In this document: positions 1 through 6,078 of the stretch, one piece after another
Layout: the number at the start of each line of letters is the position of its first letter
Position numbering within the stretch: position 1 is the stretch's first letter
Assembly: GCA_946478635.1 (NCBI GenBank)
Contig: CAMLCX010000296.1
Location: forward strand, 1-6,307
DNA length: 6,307 nt
Direction of reading: 5' to 3'
Origin: an uncultured Pseudomonadota bacterium
GTDB lineage: Bacteria; Desulfobacterota_B; Binatia; UBA9968
Position numbers and translations under genes: made by a program
Notes under the pieces: model-generated
Seen by the model: only the letters and a program-made list of their open reading frames with translations
The model's database searches: none
Told to the model about the DNA's origin: nothing

Positions 1-233
1 CCCACATCGACTACACCGTCAAGCTCATCGGCATCGACCACGTCGGCATCTCGTCGGACTTCGACGGCGGCGGCGGTGTTCTGGGTTGGAACGACGCCGG
101 CGAAACCTTCAACGTAACCCTAGAGCTTGTCCGGCGCGGCTACACCGAAGCCCAGATCGAAAAGCTCTGGAGCGGCAACATCCTCCGTGTCATGGACGCG
201 GTTGAGCGAATCGCGCGGGAACTTCAGCAGTAA
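1..233 (+). CDS. Membrane dipeptidase (peptidase M19), C-terminal fragment
   Basis: The reading frame is open from the left edge (first whole codon at 3) to a TAA at 231-233, giving 76 residues; the rest of the gene lies outside the window. The segment GIDHVGISSDFDGGGGV is the conserved M19 block whose Asp (in SDFDG) lies in the dizinc active site of renal-dipeptidase family enzymes. The tail ELVRRGYTEAQIEKLWSGN, followed by LRVMDAVE, is the usual C-terminal helix pair of this family. Family members hydrolyse dipeptides, including D-amino-acid or L,D forms, using two metal ions. The other zinc ligands and any signal peptide are not visible here, so substrate and location cannot be judged. The frame ends normally, and the 102-base gap to the next gene suggests that this is the end of a transcription unit. 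Confidence 0.9.
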   Translation, partial: HIDYTVKLIGIDHVGISSDFDGGGGVLGWNDAGETFNVTLELVRRGYTEAQIEKLWSGNILRVMDAVERIARELQQ

Positions 234-250
234 CTCCATTGTTCGAGTAG

Positions 251-266
251 GGTGCGCTTGCGCACC
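251..266. terminator. Small stem-loop after the dipeptidase gene
   Basis: Perfect 6-base arms GGTGCG (251-256) and CGCACC (261-266) enclose the tetraloop CTTG, 18 bases after the dipeptidase stop codon. There is no T-tract on either side, so it is at best a weak terminator. It could equally be a small dispersed palindromic repeat. A weaker 5-base stem (TCAGG 271-275 with CCTGA 288-292) follows it. Confidence 0.3.
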
Positions 267-335
267 GCAATCAGGCATCCGATGAAACCTGAATTCCACT
301 GTTGTTAACTCAATGCGAAATCTACGAGGGAGACG

Positions 336-1175
336 ATGACGGCCAAATCGCTGGATCATAGTGAGACCTATATAAGCAACGAAAGAGCTGATGTATGGCA
401 CCGTGGGAAGGCTAGACGTGAGGAAACTACTGGTGCGGCTACGGAGATGATGATTGATCTTGCCAACATTCGGGTCGGCGACCGTGTGTTAGAAGTGGCT
501 GCTGGCACCGGTGACCTGTCGATGATCGTCGCCAGGCGTGTGGGACCGAACGGCCACGTGTTGGCCACGGACATTTCCGCCAGTATGCTGAACCGCGCTG
601 CCCAAGCGGCACGAGAAGCGGGTCTCACCAACGTTGAAACACGCGTAATGAACGCTGAGAACTTGGAGCTGGATGCAAGCTCGTTCGATGCGGTCATGTG
701 TCGCTCGGCGCTGATGTTATTCCCCCATCCGCTAAAGGCGCTCACTTTGATGCAGCGCGTAGTGAAACCAGACGGGAGTGTTGTGACGGTGCATTCGACT
801 CCAGAGAGCAATCCATACCATGGATTGCCGCTGGCAATCGTTCGCCGCGTCGGAAACATGGCGACTCCACCGCCCGAGCAACCAGGCATGTTCGCACTTG
901 CCGGCCCCGGAGTTCTTGAAGAGACCTTTAAGAAAGCCGGCCTTCGGGGTGTTAGTGTTTGCCCCGTTGCTATTCGAAGAAAATTTTCCTCTCTCGCCGA
1001 AGCGATCCAATCTATGAAAGGTGCATTTGCAGTTTTGCAAGATCTCCTGACGACGTTGAACCCTACCGACCAGGACCGGGCCTGGAAGGCAATTGAACAA
1101 GCGCTGGCTCAGTTCGAGAGCGCGAACGGTTTTGAAGCGCCTGGCGAGGTCCTGATTGGAGTCGGAACAAAGTAG
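336..1175 (+). CDS. Class I SAM-dependent methyltransferase (UbiE/Methyltransf_11-like)
   Basis: A 279-residue cytoplasmic protein with a Rossmann-fold methyltransferase core. Motif I, VLEVAAGTGD (51-60), forms the glycine-rich SAM loop. ATDIS (77-81) carries the acidic residue (Asp79) expected to bind the SAM ribose. NAENLEL (106-112) is the adenine-side loop. SFDAVMCRSALMLFPHP (116-132) and RVVKPDGSVV (141-150) are the family's motifs around strands 4 and 5. The C-terminal 120 residues form the variable substrate cap. The ATG at 336 has GAGGGAG at 326-332, a short spacing of 3 bases. Homology to UbiE-type enzymes supports methyl transfer to a small molecule, but the substrate cannot be read from the sequence. 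No quinone-pathway gene is adjacent, so calling it ubiE/menG would be unjustified. The next gene starts 160 bases away, arguing against co-transcription. Confidence 0.88.
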   Translation: MTAKSLDHSETYISNERADVWHRGKARREETTGAATEMMIDLANIRVGDRVLEVAAGTGDLSMIVARRVGPNGHVLATDISASMLNRAAQAAREAGLTNVETRVMNAENLELDASSFDAVMCRSALMLFPHPLKALTLMQRVVKPDGSVVTVHSTPESNPYHGLPLAIVRRVGNMATPPPEQPGMFALAGPGVLEETFKKAGLRGVSVCPVAIRRKFSSLAEAIQSMKGAFAVLQDLLTTLNPTDQDRAWKAIEQALAQFESANGFEAPGEVLIGVGTK

Positions 1176-1335
1176 GAAGTAGGCGGACACCCCGGAGATC
1201 GCGCATGGCTAAAGAACATCGACGAAAGCATAGAGAAAATAGTGAGTGAGGCGGTGAACTTGTCGCTTCAGTCCGACGCCTAGAGGCGCGGCGGAGCTTG
1301 TTTAGAAAGCATCGGCAACTTCAAAGGAGGACGCA

Positions 1336-2136
1336 ATGCGACCGACTCATTGGCTGATAACTGCGATATTTGTACTGCTGCTTTCGGGCTGTGCCGGCAT
1401 CAGTACCGCCCCGACACCGGAAGCGCGACAGGCTTTGGCGCCAACCGGCAAGCTTCGCGTTGGGCTCCAGCTCGGCAGTCCCCACAATGTGATACGGGAC
1501 TCCGTGTCGGGTGAGATGAAGGGGGTAGCATTCGACCTCGGAAAAGAGTTGGCCCGGCGCCTGGGGGTTCCGTTTGAGCCGGTTCTGTACCCATCAGTCG
1601 GAGCCCTTCTCGACAGCGGGAAATCCGGCGCTTGGGACGTCGCCTTTGTCGGGTTTAGTCCTGCGCGGGCGAAGGAGTGGGACTTTACCGCGCTGCACCT
1701 GGAAATCGAATTCGGCTACCTCGTCCCTGGCGGTTCTTCCATCTCGACAATGGCTGATGTGGATCGGCCCGGGGTTCGAGTTGCCGCGCAGGAGAAGTCC
1801 CAGCCGGAAATCTTTCTTTCCCGCACGCTAAAAAACGCCGTGGTGGTCCAGGCACCAAGCCTTGCTGGCCAAGTGGAAGCGCTGAAATCCGGGAAAGCGG
1901 ACGCAATCTTCAGCGTCAAGCCGAGTCTGTTCGAAGTGTCGAATCAGCTGCCTGGTTCTCGGGTTCTCGACGGTCGGCCCGGCGTCGATCCGCACGCTAT
2001 GGCGATGCCGAAGGGACGGGATCCCGGCATCGCATACGCGCGCCAGTTCATCGAGGACGCGAAGTCCGGGGGGCTCGTCAAAGCAGCTATCGAGAGGGCT
2101 GGAATACGCGGCGCCGTTGTGGCTCCACTTAAATGA
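1336..2136 (+). CDS. Lipoprotein solute-binding protein, family 3 (SBP_bac_3)
   Basis: A 266-residue exported protein. Residues 1-18 form a lipoprotein signal peptide: R2/H5, a hydrophobic stretch 6-16, and lipobox LSGC with Cys19 as the predicted lipidated residue. The mature part follows the two-lobed periplasmic binding protein plan: GKLRVGLQLGSP (38-49), GVAFDLGKELARRLGVPFE (63-81), AWDVAFVGFSPARAKEWDFT (99-118), and then the second lobe with GVRVAAQEKS (146-155) and EALKSGKADAI (181-191). Family members bind amino acids or related small solutes for ABC importers, or act as sensors. The ATG is secure: AAAGGAGG at 1323-1330 is a near-perfect ribosome site 5 bases upstream. No permease or ATPase gene lies beside it, so it is an orphan binding protein here. 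An attC-like palindrome begins 6 bases after the stop codon. Confidence 0.9.
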   Translation: MRPTHWLITAIFVLLLSGCAGISTAPTPEARQALAPTGKLRVGLQLGSPHNVIRDSVSGEMKGVAFDLGKELARRLGVPFEPVLYPSVGALLDSGKSGAWDVAFVGFSPARAKEWDFTALHLEIEFGYLVPGGSSISTMADVDRPGVRVAAQEKSQPEIFLSRTLKNAVVVQAPSLAGQVEALKSGKADAIFSVKPSLFEVSNQLPGSRVLDGRPGVDPHAMAMPKGRDPGIAYARQFIEDAKSGGLVKAAIERAGIRGAVVAPLK

Positions 2137-2142
2137 TGCTCT

Positions 2143-2186
2143 CTCTAACCGTTGCTTGGACAGGCGCGTCAAGCCCAGCGTTAGAT
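2143..2186 (+). other. attC-like nested palindrome (possible integron cassette recombination site)
   Basis: Two nested pairs of arms are visible. The outer pair is TCTAAC (2144-2149) with GTTAGA (2180-2185). The inner pair is GCTTGGAC (2154-2161) with GTCAAGC (2168-2174), perfectly paired except for one extra G at 2159 in the left arm. The loop is AGGCGC (2162-2167). The right end, AGCGTTAGATG, fits the attC R' consensus GTTRRRY. The left end, CTCTAAC, fits RYYYAAC at six of seven positions. Unpaired spacers between outer and inner arms and a bulged base in the left inner arm are both known attC traits. Orientation and position, just after a stop codon, match a gene cassette. Against it: at 44 bases it is shorter than the usual attC range of roughly 57 to 141, there is only one copy, and no integrase is in view. 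Confidence 0.4.
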
Positions 2187-2230
2187 GACACCGTATTAAT
2201 CCAAGAAATCAAACCATCCGGAGGTGAACC

Positions 2231-2542
2231 ATGCGATTTTTACTGAAGGTCAACATTCCCGTTGAAGCTGGCAATGCCGCGGCGAAGGCCGGAAAGCTCG
2301 GCGCGACTATCCAATCCATTGTGGCGGATTTGCAACCGGAGGCCGTCTATTTCACGGATAGCAACGGCCAGCGAACGGCGCTCATTTTTCTCGATATGCG
2401 AGATGCTTCGCAAATCCCGGCCATCGCCGAGCCCTGGTTCCTCGCGTTCAATGCAAGCATCGAGATTCATCCGGTCATGACCCCCGACGATCTAGCCAAG
2501 GCCGGCGGCGCCATCAAGAACGCGGTTAAAAAATATGCCTGA
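2231..2542 (+). CDS. Small hypothetical protein, predicted ferredoxin-like alpha/beta fold
   Basis: A 103-residue soluble protein without signal peptide or membrane segment. The ATG is well supported by GGAGGTGA at 2220-2227. I do not recognise a characterised family. The residue pattern predicts strand (MRFLLKVNIP, 1-10), helix (12-33), two strands around VYFTDSNGQRTALIFLDM (39-56), helix (58-72), strand SIEIHPVM (76-83) and a final amphipathic helix ending KNAVKKYA. That order resembles the beta-alpha-beta-beta-alpha-beta plan of small dimeric ferredoxin-like domains. The coding pattern is clean and the ribosome site strong, so I regard it as a real gene. It stands alone: 94 bases separate it from the binding-protein gene, with the attC-like palindrome in that gap, and 230 bases separate it from the toxin gene. 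Confidence 0.75.
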   Translation: MRFLLKVNIPVEAGNAAAKAGKLGATIQSIVADLQPEAVYFTDSNGQRTALIFLDMRDASQIPAIAEPWFLAFNASIEIHPVMTPDDLAKAGGAIKNAVKKYA

Positions 2543-2551
2543 TCGCCCGCG

Positions 2552-2584
2552 CGCCGTCGAACACGCGGTTCGAGCGAAGCGGCG
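2552..2584. terminator. Two-part stem-loop downstream of the small hypothetical gene
   Basis: The inner stem pairs TCGAAC (2557-2562) with GTTCGA (2568-2573) around ACGCG. The outer stem pairs CGCCG (2552-2556) with CGGCG (2580-2584), with a six-base bulge on the right side. It starts 10 bases after the stop codon. There is no T-run, so intrinsic termination is doubtful; it may protect the 3' end of the message or be fortuitous. Confidence 0.25.
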
Positions 2585-2772
2585 AGAAAGATCGCGGACA
2601 CTTCTTGCAACTTCATATTGTCGTAGAGCAAGTTTCGACCGAATAAACTTCGCGAATTGAAATTGGCAACTTAGGCAAGTCAGGAGACCTGGAGCAAACC
2701 CAATCAAGCATTGCGACAACAATCATGAGGACGAGTATTCGCTAGATTCCATCAGAGAGGCGAATCCTGAAT

Positions 2773-3111
2773 ATGATGACGGAAGGCGACGTAATTCTCA
2801 CTCCGGTTCCTCAAGCTGACGGAACAATCAAGACCCGACCCGCAGTTATCTTGCGCGAGATGCCACCCTACAAGGATTTTCTCGTCTGTGGCGTAGGCAC
2901 CCAACTGCATCAGCAGGTCAAGGACTTTGACGAAGTCATTTCACCTTTCGACCCGGATTTCACGTCAAGCGGTTTGAAATTAGAATCATTGGTGAGGCTC
3001 GGCTTTCTGGCCGTATTGCCCAGTAGCAGAATTGCCGGCTCCATCGGCTCCATCGCTGCGGCGAGGCATAAAAAGCTTCTCAAAACGTTAAGCGACTATC
3101 TTGTGCGGTAA
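2773..3111 (+). CDS. PemK/MazF-family protein (putative type II toxin endoribonuclease)
   Basis: A 112-residue protein matching the MazF/PemK fold. GDVILTPVPQADG (5-17) is the first SH3-like strand pair. KTRPAVIL (20-27) carries the conserved Arg (Arg22). CGVGTQ (39-44) carries the conserved Thr/Ser position (Thr43). By alignment from memory with MazF proteins, these two correspond to the catalytic Arg and Thr. The C-terminal helix (about 95-112) is typical. Family members cut single-stranded mRNA at short motifs and are held off by a small upstream antitoxin. None is recognisable within the 230 bases upstream, so this may be a solitary member, or its antitoxin may be decayed. The ribosome site is weak (GAGAGG at 2755-2760, 12 bases before the ATG), and a second ATG follows at 2776. 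Weak translation would fit a toxin, but that is inference. Confidence 0.82.
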   Translation: MMTEGDVILTPVPQADGTIKTRPAVILREMPPYKDFLVCGVGTQLHQQVKDFDEVISPFDPDFTSSGLKLESLVRLGFLAVLPSSRIAGSIGSIAAARHKKLLKTLSDYLVR

Positions 3112-3568
3112 GTTGTATAACGCCACCGCAGCATCGCCCGCACCCTTATCGAACTGCTCGATCAGACGTGCGAAGTAGTAATAAGCACGGGGTCGTATGA
3201 GGGTCGCTTCTTGAACTTTGACGTTTTGCACGATTCTCCTCACCACAAAAATCCATACGTAGAGGCTATCGAAGATTGCTAATCACAGTATTCCGCCTGC
3301 AGGATTACATGACCTTTTCAGCTGCGGCTGACGAATCACCCCATCTCCCCTTCCCCGCCAATTGCTCTTAGGTTGACGGTTGTTTCAGGAATCAAGAATT
3401 GTGGTTGTTGTTCTTAAAGCCGGGAGCGACGCGATCGATGCGTTACCCGGCGCTCACCAAATCCTGCGGGTCGTGGTTGTCTGGACAGATTGCCCGCGGC
3501 CGACGATGAGCTTATACCTGCTAGTACCGATTCTCTTCGATTCCTATGAGCTGCGGAGGTGGCAGGTT
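3112..3568. other. Long gap without a clear gene between the MazF-like and prenyltransferase genes
   Basis: This 457-base stretch has no convincing + strand gene. The frame of the downstream prenyltransferase remains open upstream to a TTG at 3380, but those 63 extra codons look non-coding and lack a ribosome site. The gap contains the first copy of the ~49-base direct repeat (3338-3386) and a small stem TCAGC/GCTGA (3318-3322, 3327-3331). On the minus strand, an open stretch at 3088-3282 has a protein-like tail but no ATG. I see no tRNA, riboswitch or strong terminator. Confidence 0.5.
3338..3386 (+). repeat. Direct repeat copy 1, upstream of the prenyltransferase gene
   Basis: This 49-base stretch matches 4480-4527 closely. 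ACCCCATCTCC is identical at its left end, and the last 17 bases, AGGTTGACGGTTGTTTC, are identical. The middle is diverged but alignable with one single-base gap. It contains TTGACG (3373-3378), which resembles a -35 box, but no good -10 box follows at the right distance in this copy. Confidence 0.75.
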
Positions 3569-4480
3569 TTGCGCAAGAACTTCTGGGTTGGCTTTTGGCG
3601 GCTTGCGGACCCAAAAATTTCGCTGGCCTCTTTTGCATCCATGTTTCTCGGCGCTTGCCTCGCGGCAACTGCGCTGCCCCTCGACTGGCGCTGGCTCGGT
3701 CTTACGATTGCGGGAATTTTTGCGCTGGAAATCGCAAAGAACGCGTCGGGCGAGATCGTTGATTTCGATTCCGGCGCCGATCTCGGCGTCGCGCCACAGG
3801 ATCGCAGCCCCTTCTCGGGTGGCAAGCGAGTCCTGGTTGATCATCTCTTAACCCGCCGGGAGACCATCGGAATTGCCGCCACGTTTTATCTACTGGCGAT
3901 CCTATTGGGACTTTTTATCGCTACCTTCCGCGACCTCCGGGTATTGGCTATTGGAATGATTGGAGTGGCCTGTGCGTACTTCTATCATTCTCCCCCTCTC
4001 AAGCTTTCGTATCGGGGGCTGGGCGAGATCACGGTGGCGCTGTGTTACGGCCCGCTAATCTGTGCAGGAACTTACCTCGTACAAACCGGTACAGTAGCGG
4101 CGAAAGTGGTCTGGCTATCGACCGCCCTCGGACTACTAATCGTTGCCTTTCTGTGGGTCAACGAGTTTCCAGATTATAGCGCCGACCGAAGGAGCGAGAA
4201 GCGGACGCTGGTAGTGCGGCTGGGACGAAAGCGGGCCAGTTACATTTTCGCGTTTGGGATATCAATCTCCTTCGTGATGCTTCTTGCAGCGCCATTTGTC
4301 GCGCGGCTACCGCTCGGTGTCTGGCTCGGCTTAGCCGGGCTGCCCTTCGCAATTTTCGCCGCGTTTCGCGTGCTCACGGCTCCCGAATCGACAACTCGTA
4401 TCGTGCCCGCACAGCTCGCAACGCTGCTGGCCTTTGTCCTCTTTGCGTTAGGCACCGGCGCCGGCGCGTTGATCCGTTGA
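3569..4480 (+). CDS. UbiA-family prenyltransferase (MenA-like), integral membrane
   Basis: A protein of about 303 residues with eight or nine hydrophobic segments. It has both UbiA polyprenyl-diphosphate-binding motifs: NASGEIVDFDSGAD (58-71) and NEFPDYSAD (198-206), followed by KRTLVVRLGRKRA, the MenA-type arrangement. DRSPFSGGKR (78-87) and YHSPPLKLSYRGLGE (139-153) are further conserved cytoplasmic loops. The family transfers an isoprenoid chain to an aromatic or other acceptor in the membrane; the MenA-like signature hints at 1,4-dihydroxy-2-naphthoate, but the acceptor is unproven. I chose TTG 3569 because GGAGGT (3555-3560) lies 9 bases upstream and the resulting start sits just before the first membrane helix. 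The alternative ATG 3506 adds 21 residues with no ribosome site, and TTG 3380 adds 63. No menaquinone genes adjoin it. The second direct-repeat copy begins at the last base of its stop codon. Confidence 0.88.
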   Translation: MRKNFWVGFWRLADPKISLASFASMFLGACLAATALPLDWRWLGLTIAGIFALEIAKNASGEIVDFDSGADLGVAPQDRSPFSGGKRVLVDHLLTRRETIGIAATFYLLAILLGLFIATFRDLRVLAIGMIGVACAYFYHSPPLKLSYRGLGEITVALCYGPLICAGTYLVQTGTVAAKVVWLSTALGLLIVAFLWVNEFPDYSADRRSEKRTLVVRLGRKRASYIFAFGISISFVMLLAAPFVARLPLGVWLGLAGLPFAIFAAFRVLTAPESTTRIVPAQLATLLAFVLFALGTGAGALIR

Positions 4481-4527
4481 CCCCATCTCCTGTTCCCTAG
4501 CAAGGCTCTCAGGTTGACGGTTGTTTC
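4480..4527 (+). repeat. Direct repeat copy 2, starting at the prenyltransferase stop codon
   Basis: This is the partner of 3338-3386, in the same orientation and 1,142 bases away. The 17-base block AGGTTGACGGTTGTTTC (4511-4527) and the 11-base block ACCCCATCTCC (4480-4490) are identical to copy 1; the bases between differ at several places and are one shorter. The two copies closely bracket the prenyltransferase gene. Confidence 0.75.
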
Positions 4528-4542
4528 GATGTTTTGTTAAAG
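4514..4542 (+). promoter_or_regulatory. Possible promoter of the MetE-like gene, within repeat copy 2
   Basis: TTGACG (4514-4519) differs from the -35 consensus at one base. After 17 bases comes TTAAAG (4537-4542), which keeps only three of six -10 positions. The site would give a leader of about 110 bases before the ATG at 4662. It is a weak prediction; the -35 half is shared with repeat copy 1. Confidence 0.25.
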
Positions 4543-4661
4543 GAAGTTCAGTCGTCAGAAGAGTATGCGCGCATTGATAACGAGTGACGATGTGGACGCA
4601 CCGACGCGAGCATCCACAACGTGACTCATACGCGGTTAAGACTCGGAAGGGAAACTCATTC

Positions 4662-5825
4662 ATGAAACATAGCACGGATCGTATTCTCACCACCCACTGT
4701 GGCAGTTTGGCGCGGCCGAAGGACTTGCTTGACTTGATGAAAGCGAAGGTCAACGGTGAGTCGTACGACGAAGGCACGTACACTTCACGGGTGCGGAGCG
4801 CGGTGAGTGAAATCGTTCGCCAACAGGTTGACAGCGGTATCGACGTTGTCACCGACGGCGAGCAAGGCAAGCCGGGCTTCTTTGCTTACGTGCGCGAGCG
4901 GCTGGCTGGTTTTGAGGCGAAACCGCCGCCAGCCGGCGGTTGGAAGCAGTGGGCGGCGGAAGTGGCGGCGTTTCCGGAGTACTACGAAAGTTATTTCAGC
5001 CGGCGCATGATGGGTGGCAGCATCGCGCCGCGCGCGCCGATGGTGTGCACTGGGCCAGTGAACTATCGCGGGCAAGACGCGATACGAAAAGACATTGCGA
5101 ATCTCAAAGCGGCGCTCGGTGGTTTGAACGTCGAAGAAGCATTCATACCGGCCGTGGCGCCGAGCGGAGTCGGAACGAACGAGTTCTATCGCAGCGACGA
5201 AGAGTTTTTGCAGGCAGTCGGCGAAGCTCTACGGGAGGAATACCAAGCGATCGTCGATGCGGGGTTCATCCTGCAAATAGACGACCCATGGTTAACCGAA
5301 GTGCATAGCCAAGATCCGACGTTGAGCGTCGCTGAACGGCGCAAGATCGCGGAACGATCGATTGACGCGCTCAATCACGCCATCCGCGGCATACCATCGG
5401 AGAAAATCCGCTTCCACACCTGCTACGGCATCAACGAAGGTCCGCGCGTCCACGACGCGCCGTTAAAAGACATCGTCGAGCTTATCTTGAAAGTGAATGC
5501 AGGCGCGTACGCATTCGAAGCCGCCAACCCGCGCCACGAGCATGAGTATCATGTCTGGGAAACGGTGAAGCTGCCGGAAGGCAAAGTGCTCATCCCCGGC
5601 GTGATCACCCACGCGAGCAACATCGTCGAACATCCCGAGCTGATCGCCGAACGGATCACGCGCTACGCCACGCTCGTCGGGCGGGAAAACGTGATCGCCG
5701 GCAGCGACTGCGGCTTTTCGTCTCAAGCAACCTACAACCCCGAAGTCCACCCGAAGGTCGTCTGGGCGAAGTTCCAAGCGATGGCCGAAGGCGCCCGTCT
5801 GGCGACGAAGCAGCTCTGGCGTTAA
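4662..5825 (+). CDS. Cobalamin-independent methionine synthase II family protein (MetE C-terminal-like)
   Basis: A 387-residue cytoplasmic protein with the single UROD/MetE-like TIM barrel of stand-alone MetE C-terminal homologues. The opening RILTTHCGSLARP (7-19) is the family's N-terminal signature. DVVTDGEQGKPGF (61-73) and LQIDDPWL (204-211) are further conserved barrel strands. Predicted zinc ligands are His252 and Cys254 (in RFHTCYG), an acidic residue near Glu286 (in FEAANPRHEHE) and Cys350 (in GSDCGF), matching the His-X-Cys...Glu...Cys pattern of MetE. This zinc site activates a thiol for alkyl transfer; related enzymes include methionine synthases and epoxyalkane:coenzyme M transferase, so the thiol substrate is open. 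The folate-binding N-terminal half of full MetE is absent, as is usual here. ATG 4662 is preferred: AAGGG at 4647-4651 precedes it and the signature follows at once. An upstream in-frame ATG at 4584 would add 26 unlikely residues. Confidence 0.88.
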   Translation: MKHSTDRILTTHCGSLARPKDLLDLMKAKVNGESYDEGTYTSRVRSAVSEIVRQQVDSGIDVVTDGEQGKPGFFAYVRERLAGFEAKPPPAGGWKQWAAEVAAFPEYYESYFSRRMMGGSIAPRAPMVCTGPVNYRGQDAIRKDIANLKAALGGLNVEEAFIPAVAPSGVGTNEFYRSDEEFLQAVGEALREEYQAIVDAGFILQIDDPWLTEVHSQDPTLSVAERRKIAERSIDALNHAIRGIPSEKIRFHTCYGINEGPRVHDAPLKDIVELILKVNAGAYAFEAANPRHEHEYHVWETVKLPEGKVLIPGVITHASNIVEHPELIAERITRYATLVGRENVIAGSDCGFSSQATYNPEVHPKVVWAKFQAMAEGARLATKQLWR

Positions 5826-5844
5826 GCGGAGAAATGAATTAGCC

Positions 5845-6004
5845 GCAAAGGGCGCAAAAAAAGTAAAGGAATTTGTCGAGGCCCGATCGAAACCCGCCCT
5901 TTTGGCGATTGAAACATGTTAAGGGCCGTTTGCATTCTTTGAGGTTAATTGATCTGAAACAAAAAGGGGGCGGCCATTGCCGCCTCTTACTTTGCGCCCT
6001 TTGC
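5845..6004. repeat. Inner inverted-repeat pair, 14-base arms
   Basis: GCAAAGGGCGCAAA (5845-5858) pairs perfectly with TTTGCGCCCTTTGC (5991-6004). Next to them, GTAAAG on the left and CTTAC on the right extend the pairing by several bases after a four-A insertion in the left arm. The left arm overlaps the outer repeat, so two alternative long-range foldings compete for the same bases. Confidence 0.7.
5967..5986 (+). terminator. GC-rich stem-loop, candidate terminator
   Basis: The 8-base stem GGGGCGGC (5967-5974) pairs with GCCGCCTC (5979-5986), with one G-T pair, around the tetraloop CATT. It is preceded by five A and followed by TTACTTT, a poor but T-rich tail. It lies 142 bases after the MetE-like stop codon and could end that transcript; it could also simply be part of the repeat cluster. 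Confidence 0.4.
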
Positions 6005-6017
6005 ACTACTATATCTC

Positions 6018-6044
6018 AAAATTTGCGCGACACGCGCAAATTTT
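6018..6044. terminator. Perfect 12-base palindrome, candidate bidirectional terminator
   Basis: AAAATTTGCGCG (6018-6029) and CGCGCAAATTTT (6033-6044) are exact reverse complements around a 3-base loop ACA. The core is GC-rich, with A-runs on the left and T-runs on the right, so either strand would give a hairpin ending in T residues. It is the strongest local hairpin in the window. No gene on the minus strand is visible to its right within the window. Confidence 0.55.
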
Positions 6045-6078
6045 CCGACATACAAAACATCTCGGACTCGGATATTCC

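Noticed and set aside
1205..1249. A 14-codon frame starting ATG 1205 with GGAG upstream
   Set aside because: Too short to support, no recognisable peptide, and it could arise by chance in the 160-base gap.
2535..2660. A 41-codon frame from ATG 2535 overlapping the end of the small hypothetical gene
   Set aside because: Its translation is Arg-rich without domain-like pattern, no ribosome site precedes it, and it crosses the stem-loop at 2552-2584.
2492..2722. A 76-codon minus-strand frame between the small hypothetical and toxin genes
   Set aside because: No recognisable domain, no convincing ribosome site, and it overlaps the end of a better supported gene; considered and dismissed as an antitoxin because it is on the opposite strand to the toxin.
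3380..3568. N-terminal extension of the prenyltransferase frame to TTG 3380
   Set aside because: The start would fall inside the direct repeat, there is no ribosome site, and the extra residues do not resemble the UbiA family; GGAGGT before TTG 3569 explains initiation better.
4444..4452. GCGTTAGGC near the end of the prenyltransferase gene, resembling an attC right end
   Set aside because: It is within coding sequence and no complementary GCCTAAC partner or inner stem lies in the expected distance upstream.
5463..5777. A 104-codon minus-strand frame inside the MetE-like gene
   Set aside because: It is a shadow of a strongly supported + strand gene with conserved zinc-site motifs; the minus-strand translation shows no family features.
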